39,521 nucleotides of DNA from assembly GCA_964507195.1 (NCBI GenBank), contig CAZDPA010000016.1, forward strand, positions 1 through 39,521, in the 5' to 3' direction. Made by a program: the position numbers and the translations under genes. Origin of the DNA: Solimonas sp964507195 (GTDB taxonomy: Bacteria > Pseudomonadota > Gammaproteobacteria > Nevskiales > Nevskiaceae). Positions 17,932 through 25,908 of the stretch are shown here, piece by piece (position 1 is the stretch's first letter; every line of letters begins with the position of its first letter). A model generated the notes under the pieces. That model made no database searches, was not told the origin of the DNA, and was given only the letters and a program-made list of their open reading frames with translations.

Positions 17932-18395
17932 ACGCCGACGAACTCTATGCGGTGTTGATGACTGTGCACGAGGACATCGTGCTGCTGCCCAACGCCGCGG
18001 TTGCGGAAGTGTTGTCGCGTGACGCCCTCAAGCGCAGCGACGGAGGGCCGGATTGGTTGCTCGGTCATTGCGAATGGAACAATCGAGTCGTCCCGGTTGT
18101 GCGCCTGGAGGCGCTCAATGGCGGCATCGGTTCGGGTGACCCGAAGCGCGAGCGTGTTGTCGTGATCAATTCAATCGGCAAGCATCTGGCCGGCGGGCAT
18201 GTCGCCTTCATCTCGCAGGGTTATCCGCATCTGGTGACGCTCAATCGTGCGGCGATGCGTCCGTTGGCGCTGCGCGAAACCGATCGCAACGATCTCGTGC
18301 TCGGCCGTGTGCGCATTGCCAGCCAGCAGGCGTTGATCCCTGATCTGGCAACGGTCGAAGCCGAAGTCGCGCAGACCCAACTCGCCAATCAGTAG
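17928..18395 (+). CDS. chpC: ChpC-like CheW-domain protein
   Basis: Second CheW-like adaptor, 155 residues, with the central WLLGHCEWNNRVVPVVRLEA segment of the fold. In Pseudomonas ChpC is an accessory linker that joins other receptors to ChpA. The GTG start at 17928 overlaps the chpA stop (GTGA), so it belongs to the same operon. In Pseudomonas the methylesterase gene chpB comes between chpA and chpC; here it is absent. The N-terminal part of the fold is more divergent than in PilI, and the specific chpC name rests mainly on position. Confidence 0.8.
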   Translation: MNADELYAVLMTVHEDIVLLPNAAVAEVLSRDALKRSDGGPDWLLGHCEWNNRVVPVVRLEALNGGIGSGDPKRERVVVINSIGKHLAGGHVAFISQGYPHLVTLNRAAMRPLALRETDRNDLVLGRVRIASQQALIPDLATVEAEVAQTQLANQ

Positions 18396-18428
18396 CGGCA
18401 GCAGGATTCCAGCGGGATCGAGCAGTTC

Positions 18429-18881
18429 ATGACCTTCGACATTACCGGCGGTGACGGTATCCGGACCGTGGCGCAGGCGATCCAGCTCGCGGTTGCGCCG
18501 GCGTTCCTGTTGACCGGCGTCGGCGCGACGCTGGCGGTGACCGCCAATCGTCTGGCGCGGATCGTCGACCGGGCGAGGGTGCTGGAACAGAGCCTGATTC
18601 CGGCGCGTGGCGAGGAGCGCGAGCGCATCAAGCGCGCCCTCGGCGCGCTGGCGCAGCGCGCTCACCTGATTGGCCGCGCCATCACGCTATGCACGGTTGC
18701 CGCGCTGATCGTGGCCAATGTCATCATCGCGCTGTTCATTGGTGCAGTCACGCCTGTGCCGGTTGCCACGGTCATCGCCTTGCTGTTCATTGCGGCGATG
18801 CTGTCGCTGATTGTTGGCCTGATGTACTTTCTGCGCGAAGTATTCGTCGCGACGGGAAGTTTGCGCATCGGTACGAGTTAG
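18429..18881 (+). CDS. DUF2721 family membrane protein
   Basis: Protein of 150 residues with the DUF2721 signature near the N-terminus: AIQLAVAPAFLLTGVGATL followed by TANRLARIVDRARVLE. Membrane helices lie near 17-38, 84-105 and 110-136, separated by a charged, probably helical cytoplasmic stretch at about 45-78 (EERERIKRALGALAQR). The function of the family is unknown. It lies 33 bases after chpC on the same strand and may be read through from the chp operon, but nothing ties it to chemotaxis. The ATG at 18429 has only a weak ribosome site. Confidence 0.82.
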   Translation: MTFDITGGDGIRTVAQAIQLAVAPAFLLTGVGATLAVTANRLARIVDRARVLEQSLIPARGEERERIKRALGALAQRAHLIGRAITLCTVAALIVANVIIALFIGAVTPVPVATVIALLFIAAMLSLIVGLMYFLREVFVATGSLRIGTS

Positions 18882-18916
18882 CAACTTCAAGTTTGCAGTC
18901 CTGACGGAACCCTCCC

Positions 18917-19429
18917 ATGTCCACTGTACTGTCGATGTACGCGCTGTCGATTCCCGTCGTGATCAAGGCGCTGAGCAATCTGGCGCATGTGCTGGAGAGA
19001 GGGGCTGCCCATTGCAAGGAGCTGGGAACCGATCCGTCGGTGCTGATCACCGCCCGGCTTGCGGCGGACATGCTGCCGCTGTCCAAGCAGGTGCAGATTG
19101 CCTCGGACATCAGCAAAGGCTGTGCAGCGCGCCTGTCCGGTGCGGAGCCGCCGGCATATGAAGATACCGAGTCGACTTTCGAGCAACTGCAGCAGCGGAT
19201 CTCACGCACCCTGGAGTACATCGGCAGCGTTGATGCCGCGAAGATCAACGGTGCAGAAAATCGCACGGTGACGATCAGGATGCGTGGCGAGCCGGTGAGC
19301 TTTACCGGCTTGAACTATCTGCACTATTTCGTGTTGCCCAATGTCTACTTTCACTGCACCACGGCGTATGCAATCCTGCGCCACAATGGGGTACAGCTGG
19401 GCAAGGCGGATTTCCTCGGGAAGCCTTAG
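18917..19429 (+). CDS. DUF1993 domain-containing protein
   Basis: Soluble protein of 170 residues matching the DUF1993 family, a four-helix-bundle group related in fold to DinB-like proteins. Characteristic parts are the N-terminal LSMYALSIPVVIKALSNL, the middle LPLSKQVQIASDISKG, and the C-terminal NYLHYFVLPNVYFHCTTAY ahead of LRHNGVQLGKADFLG. Histidines in the last segment (LHYF, YFHCTTAY) are conserved family features and might bind a metal. No enzyme activity is known. The start at 18917 follows CGGAACC, a fair ribosome site. It is a stand-alone gene as far as I can see. Confidence 0.85.
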   Translation: MSTVLSMYALSIPVVIKALSNLAHVLERGAAHCKELGTDPSVLITARLAADMLPLSKQVQIASDISKGCAARLSGAEPPAYEDTESTFEQLQQRISRTLEYIGSVDAAKINGAENRTVTIRMRGEPVSFTGLNYLHYFVLPNVYFHCTTAYAILRHNGVQLGKADFLGKP

Positions 19430-19540
19430 TCGACAGCGGCAGGTTGGCGGCAGGATAGGCCGTCATCATGAGTACGAATGGAGCCGCGAAGCTTTCCCAG
19501 GGCTTCGGCACAGATCGGGTCACGGCGAAGGGAAATCGGC

Positions 19541-20497
19541 ATGACACTCAATGCACGCGGAAGGCCCGAGGCAGATCTGGACCAGCTCGTTCAGGCGTTC
19601 TACGCCATTGCATTTCGTTCGCCATGGCAGCATTTCCGCGAGCACACGCTGCAGTTGCTTTCCGAATGGAGTGGCGCAGACGCAGCGGCCTGGCTGACCC
19701 AGAACAGCTCGGATCTGCCCGGCGAGTATGCGGTGTGGCCGGTCGATGCCGATATTGCACAGACTGATGTGGCCGCGATCGGTTTCGCCGAAGGTATGAC
19801 CGTGCAGCAGCTGCGTACGGTTCCCAAGCACTGGCTGGCCCACTCGGGGGTCAAGGGTGCGAGTGCGGTGGCACTGCATATCGAGCATCGCAATGCACCG
19901 CTGTACAGCACGATCTGTCTGGTGTTTGCCAGGCCGAAGCGGCTGGCGCAGGAGGTGATCGAGCGCGCAGTGGATCATCTGGTACAAGCCGGCACCCTGT
20001 CGTTGTTGCAGTTCGTGCAGCGCGACGAATGGTTGCAGGCCTTGGGCCGACCTTCCCGCGGCTCAGCGGCATTGATTGATCTGCGTGGGGGGCTGTACGT
20101 GGCCAGCGAGCGCTTCCGTGAGCTGTTGCAGGACCAGTTCGAGCAGCCGGGCAGCGCGGCGCTGCCATTTGCGTTACCTGCGGACGTTGCGCGCGACGGT
20201 CGCGGCGCGTTTGATATCGGTGCTCTGCATTTCCGGGTGCTGCCGGAAGGCAGCCTCTATCTGATTCACGCGCGCCGCCCGCACCCGCTCGATGTGCTGT
20301 CGCCGCGCGAACAGGAAGTGGCACTGGCGCTGACACAGGGCAAGTCGTTCAAGAGCGTTGCCAGCGAGCACCGCATCGCGGTGAGCACCGTCGCCAATCA
20401 CGCCTCGCGTATCTATCTCAAGCTTGGCTTGCGCGGGCGCGAAGACCTGGTGCGCCTGCTGCGGACCGTGAACCAGCGACCGAAGCCGACGGAATAG
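19541..20497 (+). CDS. LuxR-type helix-turn-helix transcriptional regulator
   Basis: Regulator of 318 residues. The last 66 residues (from 253) hold a LuxR/GerE HTH: LSPREQEVALALTQG, then SVASEHRIAVSTVANHASRIY and KLGLRGREDLVRLL. The first 200 residues are not a receiver, PAS or autoinducer domain that I can recognise; a WxxWxxxF-like stretch near 30-65 is only suggestive. The ligand is therefore unknown. The open frame begins at 19478, but the start at 19541 is preceded by GAAGGG and removes an arginine-rich tail, so I prefer it. A strong terminator follows at 20562. Confidence 0.82.
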   Translation: MTLNARGRPEADLDQLVQAFYAIAFRSPWQHFREHTLQLLSEWSGADAAAWLTQNSSDLPGEYAVWPVDADIAQTDVAAIGFAEGMTVQQLRTVPKHWLAHSGVKGASAVALHIEHRNAPLYSTICLVFARPKRLAQEVIERAVDHLVQAGTLSLLQFVQRDEWLQALGRPSRGSAALIDLRGGLYVASERFRELLQDQFEQPGSAALPFALPADVARDGRGAFDIGALHFRVLPEGSLYLIHARRPHPLDVLSPREQEVALALTQGKSFKSVASEHRIAVSTVANHASRIYLKLGLRGREDLVRLLRTVNQRPKPTE

Positions 20498-20561
20498 CGG
20501 CCTGTCCATACGCCAGCCTCGCAGGCAATTGATGCGAATGGCCCTGTTGGGCTTCTCAAAC

Positions 20562-20604
20562 AAAAAGCGGCGCGGTCCCAGGATGCTGGAACCGCGCCGC
20601 TTTT
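20562..20604. terminator. Bidirectional rho-independent terminator
   Basis: Perfect 14-bp inverted repeat AAAAGCGGCGCGGT / ACCGCGCCGCTTTT (20563-20576 and 20591-20604). The 14-base loop can itself pair CCAG with CTGG. There are A's on the left and T's on the right, so it works on both strands, between the convergent LuxR regulator and the lipoprotein hydrolase. Confidence 0.92.
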
Positions 20605-20620
20605 GCGTTTCACTGCTCGA

Positions 20621-22474
20621 CTAGACGCCGTCGCGGACGATCTCGCGCGGTGCCAGCAGCGGCAGTTGCACGGTGCCCGAAAGCGTCAGTGCCGGCACCA
20701 GCAGGTCGCGCGACCAGCTCACCGGGAACTGGGCGTGGAAACCGTAGACCAGCAGGGCCAGTTCGTCGCCTTCGTTGAGGCGTTCGGCAATGCCGTTCAT
20801 CTGCAGCTGATGTGCGCCGAAGCCGCGCACCGGCGTGATCTGGTCGTCGATGATGTCCCAGCGCTCGGTGCCCGCAGCGCGGTGGCCGATCGCGAGGAAC
20901 AGGATTGGATCGCAGCCAAGCTGGACGACCGGCGTCGCGCAGGTTTCCATCTCGACGCCGGTCAGGCCTTCGATGTTGATGTCCAGCGTCGGGATGCCGG
21001 CGATCACGCCGCCACCTGCGCCGATGGTCGTCAGCGGCTGGGTTGCCAGCAGTGCTTCGCGGGCGGCGTTGCCGAGCACCGAGCCGATGATGCCGAGCGC
21101 CGAGCTGAGCTGCGGGGTCGACGAGTCGATCTCGAACACCTCACCGCCCGTCTTCACGTTGCGCACTGCGATCGCATCGCCTTCGCCGAGGCTCATGCAG
21201 ACGTTGCGACCGCTGGTGAGCACCGATGCAACGCTGCCGGACTGGCTGCGCAGCTTCTCCTCGAACCAGGCGAACTGGGCATCGCCGAGGTTGATGTTGC
21301 CGCAGTTGCCGCTGGTGCCGGCGTCCTGGAAGTTCGGCAGGGTCAGCGCCGCGTAGAACGGGTCGAGCGGGCCTTCGAGGGCTTCGGTGCTGAGCGGCAG
21401 GATGTGGCCGGACTGGTGCGTGAGCAGGCGCACGTCGCCGCCACGCTGCTTCATGCAGCTGTAGTTGTTGAAGCCGTCGTTGAAGTTGAACAGGGTGTCG
21501 CGGAAGCCCTGCATGATCAGCGCATCGACTGCCGGGATCGGCCCCGGCGGAACGAGGAAACTGTCGCCGCTGCCGAGCAGGAAGTCCTGCGGCCCCGGCG
21601 CCACGCCGTCGCAGAAGTAACGCACGCTGTGATACGCGAAGAAATTCATGCCGGCTTCGGGGAAGTTGTTGGTCAGCGCGCCCTGGACCAGAGTCTCGAC
21701 GATTGCCGTGTCCTGGCGCGTACCGCCTTCGCCGAGCTGTTCCAGCACCTCAGCAATCGTGCCGGCCGGATCGGTCGGGTCGAGGATCTGCGTCACTGAA
21801 GCTTCGCCGCCGACGCTGAGCAGCAGCGCCCAGCCGGACTTGATGACGCCGTTCGGATTGAGCGAATAGGTCAGGTCGTGCGGGGTGACGTTCGGCGCAA
21901 TCACGCGCAGGCGGTGCTTGGGATCCGCACCGAACAGCAGGAACTGGTACATGCCGCCGTAGGAGCCGCCGTAGCTGCCGACATACATCTCGCCATTGCC
22001 GCGACGGCGCAGGCCTTCGAGGTTCTCGGCCCAGTCGAGCACGGCGACGAGGTTCTGGCCTTCGTAGTCCGGATCCATCACGCGGACCGTGCCGCTGGAT
22101 TCGCCGAAGCCGCGCTGATCGATCGAGATCACGTAGTAGCCGGCGTCGTTGAGGCGGCGGATGAAGCTGCCGTCGCCGGCGCCGGTCTGGCGTGCGCCGC
22201 CGTAGCCGTGGCCTTCGAGCACGAGTGGATAGGTCTTGCCGGCTTCCAGATGGGTCGGCTCGAATACCTGGACGACGGTGGTGTCGCCGGTGACCGGAGA
22301 GACGATTTCCTGGCGGTAGCTGGTGCCATCGCGATTCGCCGCAACCGCCACTGTGGGTGGCGTGTCGCCGAGGCTCAGGGCGCTGCCGCCGCCACCGCCG
22401 GTCACTTCTTCGGAACTGCCGCAGGCGGCCAGGGACAGAACGAGCGCCGTCAGGCACAGTCTCAGATTCAACAT
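20621..22474 (-). CDS. Lipoprotein alpha/beta hydrolase (CocE/X-Pro peptidase S15-like)
   Basis: Exported hydrolase of 617 residues. A lipoprotein signal ends in LSLAAC with the lipid cysteine at C18, followed by a glycine-rich linker. The alpha/beta hydrolase core shows HGYGG at 89-93 (oxyanion loop), SIDQRGFGES at 117-126, and a nucleophile elbow GGSYGG around S171. A later THQSGH could supply the histidine. The layout resembles CocE/NonD and X-Pro dipeptidyl-peptidase (S15) hydrolases. The substrate (ester, amide or peptide) cannot be read from sequence. The C-terminal half has no motif I know. The open frame runs 50 codons further upstream, but the signal peptide and an AGGAGA site fix the start at 22474. 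It is divergent from the aminopeptidase gene. Confidence 0.8.
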   Translation of the reverse strand: MLNLRLCLTALVLSLAACGSSEEVTGGGGGSALSLGDTPPTVAVAANRDGTSYRQEIVSPVTGDTTVVQVFEPTHLEAGKTYPLVLEGHGYGGARQTGAGDGSFIRRLNDAGYYVISIDQRGFGESSGTVRVMDPDYEGQNLVAVLDWAENLEGLRRRGNGEMYVGSYGGSYGGMYQFLLFGADPKHRLRVIAPNVTPHDLTYSLNPNGVIKSGWALLLSVGGEASVTQILDPTDPAGTIAEVLEQLGEGGTRQDTAIVETLVQGALTNNFPEAGMNFFAYHSVRYFCDGVAPGPQDFLLGSGDSFLVPPGPIPAVDALIMQGFRDTLFNFNDGFNNYSCMKQRGGDVRLLTHQSGHILPLSTEALEGPLDPFYAALTLPNFQDAGTSGNCGNINLGDAQFAWFEEKLRSQSGSVASVLTSGRNVCMSLGEGDAIAVRNVKTGGEVFEIDSSTPQLSSALGIIGSVLGNAAREALLATQPLTTIGAGGGVIAGIPTLDINIEGLTGVEMETCATPVVQLGCDPILFLAIGHRAAGTERWDIIDDQITPVRGFGAHQLQMNGIAERLNEGDELALLVYGFHAQFPVSWSRDLLVPALTLSGTVQLPLLAPREIVRDGV

Positions 22475-22559
22475 GGAACCATCTCCTCGATACTCAGCAC
22501 TATGGGTGTGCTGCTCATGTCCCGGCGGGACTCGCAACATTATGCATTTGTGACAGCCT

Positions 22560-23627
22560 ATGCGGATGGTAAGGATTGCTCTTTTTGTAGGGGTTGCTCT
22601 GACGCTGGGCGCCTGCAGCCGCATGCTGTACTACGTCGACATGGCCGAAGGTCATATCGACCTCATGAGCGCGCGGCAGCCGATCGATCAACTGCTCGCC
22701 GATCCAGCGACGGATCCCCAGCTCAAGGAGCGCCTGCGCCAGGTACTGGTCGCACGGCGCTGGGCGGTGACGCAGCTGCAGTTGCCGGACAATGGCAGCT
22801 ATACCGGATACGCCGACCTGGGTCGCAACTACGTCGTCTGGAATGTGTTCGCAACGCCGGAACTGTCGCTGGAGCCGCGCGAGCAGTGTTTTCTGTTCGC
22901 CGGTTGCCTGGCCTACCAGGGCTTCTACGCCGAGGATGACGCCGGCGAGCGGGCCGCGGAATTCAGCGAGCGCGGCGACGATGTCTACGTCGGCGGCGTC
23001 GCGGCCTACTCGACCCTGGGCTGGTTCGATGATCCGGTGCTCAACACGATGATGCAGTGGAGCGACGCGACGCTGATCGGCACCGTGTTTCACGAGCTGG
23101 CGCACCAGCAGCTCTACGTCAAGAACGACACCCGCTTCAACGAGTCTTACGCGAGCTTTGTCGAGCAGCAGGGCCTGAGCGACTTCCTGCGCGAGCATCC
23201 GCAAGCCCGGCAGACCGATCCGCTGGCGTGGGGGCGGCGTACGCAGTTCGTGCGTCTGATTCTTGCCTCGCGTCAGCGCCTGGAGGATCTGTATGCCTCA
23301 CCGCTGCCGGATGCCGAAAAGCGTCAGCGCAAGGCCGAGGAGTTCACCCGCCTGCAGGCCGACTACGCGCACCTGCGCGACGGAGCCTGGGGTGGCGACA
23401 CGAGCTATGACGAGTGGTTCAGCAAGGCGCCGCTGAACAATGCGCGCCTGCTGCCGTTCGGGCTCTACGACGAAGATGTGCCGGCCTTCGCAGCATTGTT
23501 CGAGCAGAACGGTCGCGACTGGAGGCGCTTCCATGCTGCGGCCGAGGCGCTATCCAGGCTTGATGAAGCCGAACGCAGAGAGAAGCTGGCGGGCCTGATC
23601 CGGCGCAGTCGGCCGGAGCTTCAGTAG
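22560..23627 (+). CDS. Predicted zinc aminopeptidase lipoprotein
   Basis: Protein of 355 residues with a lipoprotein signal (LTLGAC, lipid cysteine C19) and an HExxH zinc motif, H178-E179-x-x-H182, inside GTVFHELAHQQ. A downstream glutamate in FNESYASFVE (E195 or E202) is a likely third ligand. This matches the family annotated as predicted aminopeptidase (Pfam Aminopep), in which biochemical proof is scarce. It is presumably anchored in the envelope facing the periplasm. It is divergent from the lipoprotein hydrolase across 85 bases and convergent with the metallo-beta-lactamase-fold gene, the two stops overlapping by seven bases (23621-23627). Confidence 0.85.
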   Translation: MRMVRIALFVGVALTLGACSRMLYYVDMAEGHIDLMSARQPIDQLLADPATDPQLKERLRQVLVARRWAVTQLQLPDNGSYTGYADLGRNYVVWNVFATPELSLEPREQCFLFAGCLAYQGFYAEDDAGERAAEFSERGDDVYVGGVAAYSTLGWFDDPVLNTMMQWSDATLIGTVFHELAHQQLYVKNDTRFNESYASFVEQQGLSDFLREHPQARQTDPLAWGRRTQFVRLILASRQRLEDLYASPLPDAEKRQRKAEEFTRLQADYAHLRDGAWGGDTSYDEWFSKAPLNNARLLPFGLYDEDVPAFAALFEQNGRDWRRFHAAAEALSRLDEAERREKLAGLIRRSRPELQ

Positions 23628-24583
23628 GCGCGCGTCTCGCCGTGCTCGAACACCCGGAAGTGCTCGGGATCGATCCCGGCACGGGCTAGCGCGGCGCGCA
23701 GCCTCTGCGGTGGTTCGTCGACCGGTTCCTCGGTCAGGCGAAACGTACCCCAGTGCATCGCGACAGACTGCCGCGCGCCGATGTCCTGGTGAATCTGCAC
23801 CGCCTCGTCCGGATCGATGTGCATCGACTGCATGAACCAGCGCGGCTCGTAGGCGCCGATGGGTATCAGTGCCAGATCGATCGGCGCAAAGCGCTTGCCG
23901 ATGTCGGTGAAGTCCGCGGAATAGCCGGTGTCGCCGGCGAAGTAGCAGCGCTGTGTCGCCGATTCGACGACGAAGCCGCACCACAGCGTCGCATTGCCGT
24001 CGCTCGTGCTGCGGCCGGAGAAGTGCTGCGCCGGTACGGCGTGAATCCTGAGGCCGCCGATGTCGGCACTGCCCCACCAGTCGAGCTCGGTGACCTGGTG
24101 GATGCCGCGGCTTGCGAACCAGGCCTTGACGCCCAAAGGCACAACGAAGTGCAACTGCGGATGTTCGCAGGCCAGGCGACGCACGGTGGCTTCGTCGAGA
24201 TGGTCGTAGTGATTGTGCGAGATCAGCGCGACATCCAGCGGTGGCAGATCGGCATAACCCAAGGCCGGCTCGGTATAGCGCCGGGGTCCGGCAAAGGCGA
24301 ACGGCGAGGCGCGTGCGGAGAGATGCGGATCGGTGATCAGGTTGCGCCCGGCAAGCTGCAGCAGGAAGGTCGAATGACCAACCCAGGTCAACAGATTCTC
24401 CGTGCGGTTTGCGCGCAGGGCGGCAACGTCGGGTCGACGCTGCGGTAGCGCCACTTTCCTGTAGGGCTTGAGCAGAAATCCGGGCAGCCAGCGCAGCGCA
24501 TCCGCGCCGCCATGGGGCGGTGTGCGCTGGTTGTTGCGAAAGCCGCGTGGTGTGTGGTGCTTCGGGAGCTTGGAATCGGCCAT
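23621..24583 (-). CDS. Metallo-beta-lactamase-fold hydrolase (UlaG/NAPE-PLD-like)
   Basis: Cytoplasmic protein of 320 residues with the metal-binding signature H123-x-H125-x-D127-H128 in SHNHYDHLD, VGHSTFLL at 68-75, FAGDTGYS in the middle and AMHWGTFRL late. The arrangement matches the group of MBL hydrolases related to N-acyl-phosphatidylethanolamine phospholipase D and UlaG. The true substrate is unknown, although phospholipid or lactone hydrolysis is plausible. The open frame starts at 24724; I prefer MADSKLPKHH at 24583 because the upstream part looks non-coding, but the ribosome site there is poor, so the start is uncertain. It is divergent from macA. Confidence 0.85.
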   Translation of the reverse strand: MADSKLPKHHTPRGFRNNQRTPPHGGADALRWLPGFLLKPYRKVALPQRRPDVAALRANRTENLLTWVGHSTFLLQLAGRNLITDPHLSARASPFAFAGPRRYTEPALGYADLPPLDVALISHNHYDHLDEATVRRLACEHPQLHFVVPLGVKAWFASRGIHQVTELDWWGSADIGGLRIHAVPAQHFSGRSTSDGNATLWCGFVVESATQRCYFAGDTGYSADFTDIGKRFAPIDLALIPIGAYEPRWFMQSMHIDPDEAVQIHQDIGARQSVAMHWGTFRLTEEPVDEPPQRLRAALARAGIDPEHFRVFEHGETRAY

Positions 24584-24738
24584 GGTTGGCAAGTCTGGAG
24601 CGTTCGGGCTTGTATTGGGTTGAGTATGCGTTTCCCAAGAGTGGAACTTGGCGCGAACGCACAATGTCTCCATATTCGCTGCGCACTGCACGCCACATTT
24701 GGGCGGCATGATGCTTACATGCACATTCTGATCCGAAC

Positions 24739-25908
24739 ATGACGCTCTCCAAACGGAAAATCACCGCGGCAGCCGGGGCGCTGGCGCTCGTTGCCGGTGC
24801 GGCCGGCATCTGGCATTTCGCGCTGGCCAAGCCCAAGGTCGCGCTGACGACGGTGACCGTCGAGCGTGGCGACATCGAGAAGACCGTGACGGCGGTGGGC
24901 TCGCTCAAGCCGCGCGACTACGTTGATGTCGGCACCCAGGTTTCCGGTCAGCTGCAGAAGGTCTATGTGGCCATCGGTGATCGCGTGGTCCAGGGTGCCC
25001 AGATCGCGCAGATCGACCCGACGCGCTACGAATCGACCGTGCGCAACGACCGTGCAGGCCTGGACAGCCTCAAGGCACAGCTCAACCAGCGTGAGGCGGA
25101 ACTGGAACTGGCGCAACAGCAGAGTGCACGCAACGAGCGAATGCTCGCCGAACGTGCGATCAGTCAGGACGCTGCCGAGCAATCCACGGCTGCTGCGCGC
25201 GTCGCCAAGGCAGCGGTCGCCTCGCTCAAGGCGCAGATCGCGGCAGCGGAGGCAACCCTGGCCGGCAACCTCGCCAATCTCAGTTACACGCGCATCCTCG
25301 CGCCGATGGACGGCACGGTGGTGTCGCAGACCAGCCTGCAGGGCCAGACGATCAACGCTTCGCAGTCGGCGCCGGTGATCGTGCAGATCGCCAACCTCGA
25401 TGTGATGACGGTCTGGGCCAAGGTCGCCGAGGCCGATGTCGGTCGGGTGATGCCGGGCATGAGTGCGTACTTCACGACGCTGGGCATGCCCGGCAAGCGC
25501 CTGGTGGGGAAGGTGCGGCAAGTGCAGCCGACGCCGGAGACGCTCAACGATGTGGTGCTCTACAACGTGCTGATCGATGTCGACAACCCCGATCGCATGC
25601 TGCTGCCATCGATGACGGTGCAGGTGTTTTTCGTGCTCGGCGAGGCCAGGGATGTTCCGCTGATCGCGCTCAATGCGTTGCGCCCGGCCGGCAAGCCGGG
25701 GGCAGGGCAGTACGAGGCGAGCGTCAGAACCCGGCAAGGTCCGCAGCTGCGTGCAGTGCAGATCGGCGTTTCCAATCGGACGACGGCGCAGGTGCTCAGT
25801 GGCCTTGAGGTCGGCGATGAGGTGCTTGTGCCCAGCGCAGCGGCCGGCGCAGAAGGCGACGCCGCTGCGAAGCGCAGCCAGCGTCGCCCGATGATGCCGC
25901 GCCTGTGA
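24739..25908 (+). CDS. macA: MacA-type periplasmic adaptor of a tripartite ABC efflux pump
   Basis: Membrane fusion protein of 389 residues. An N-terminal membrane anchor lies at about 9-29. A lipoyl half-motif (VGTQVSGQLQKVYVAIGDRV, about 63-82) comes next, then a long alpha-helical hairpin rich in Lys, Gln and Ala. The second lipoyl half (SYTRILAPMDGTVVSQTSLQ) precedes the beta-barrel and membrane-proximal domains. This is the standard order for adaptors that link an inner-membrane MacB transporter to a TolC channel. Its stop overlaps the macB GTG start by four bases (GTGA, 25905-25908). Substrates of such pumps include macrolides, haem or lipopeptides; which applies here cannot be told. 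Confidence 0.93.
   Translation: MTLSKRKITAAAGALALVAGAAGIWHFALAKPKVALTTVTVERGDIEKTVTAVGSLKPRDYVDVGTQVSGQLQKVYVAIGDRVVQGAQIAQIDPTRYESTVRNDRAGLDSLKAQLNQREAELELAQQQSARNERMLAERAISQDAAEQSTAAARVAKAAVASLKAQIAAAEATLAGNLANLSYTRILAPMDGTVVSQTSLQGQTINASQSAPVIVQIANLDVMTVWAKVAEADVGRVMPGMSAYFTTLGMPGKRLVGKVRQVQPTPETLNDVVLYNVLIDVDNPDRMLLPSMTVQVFFVLGEARDVPLIALNALRPAGKPGAGQYEASVRTRQGPQLRAVQIGVSNRTTAQVLSGLEVGDEVLVPSAAAGAEGDAAAKRSQRRPMMPRL

Noticed and set aside
21878..22939. Plus-strand open frame of 353 codons across the hydrolase and aminopeptidase starts
   Set aside because: It is opposite a lipoprotein hydrolase with a proper signal peptide and out of frame with the aminopeptidase; no motif.
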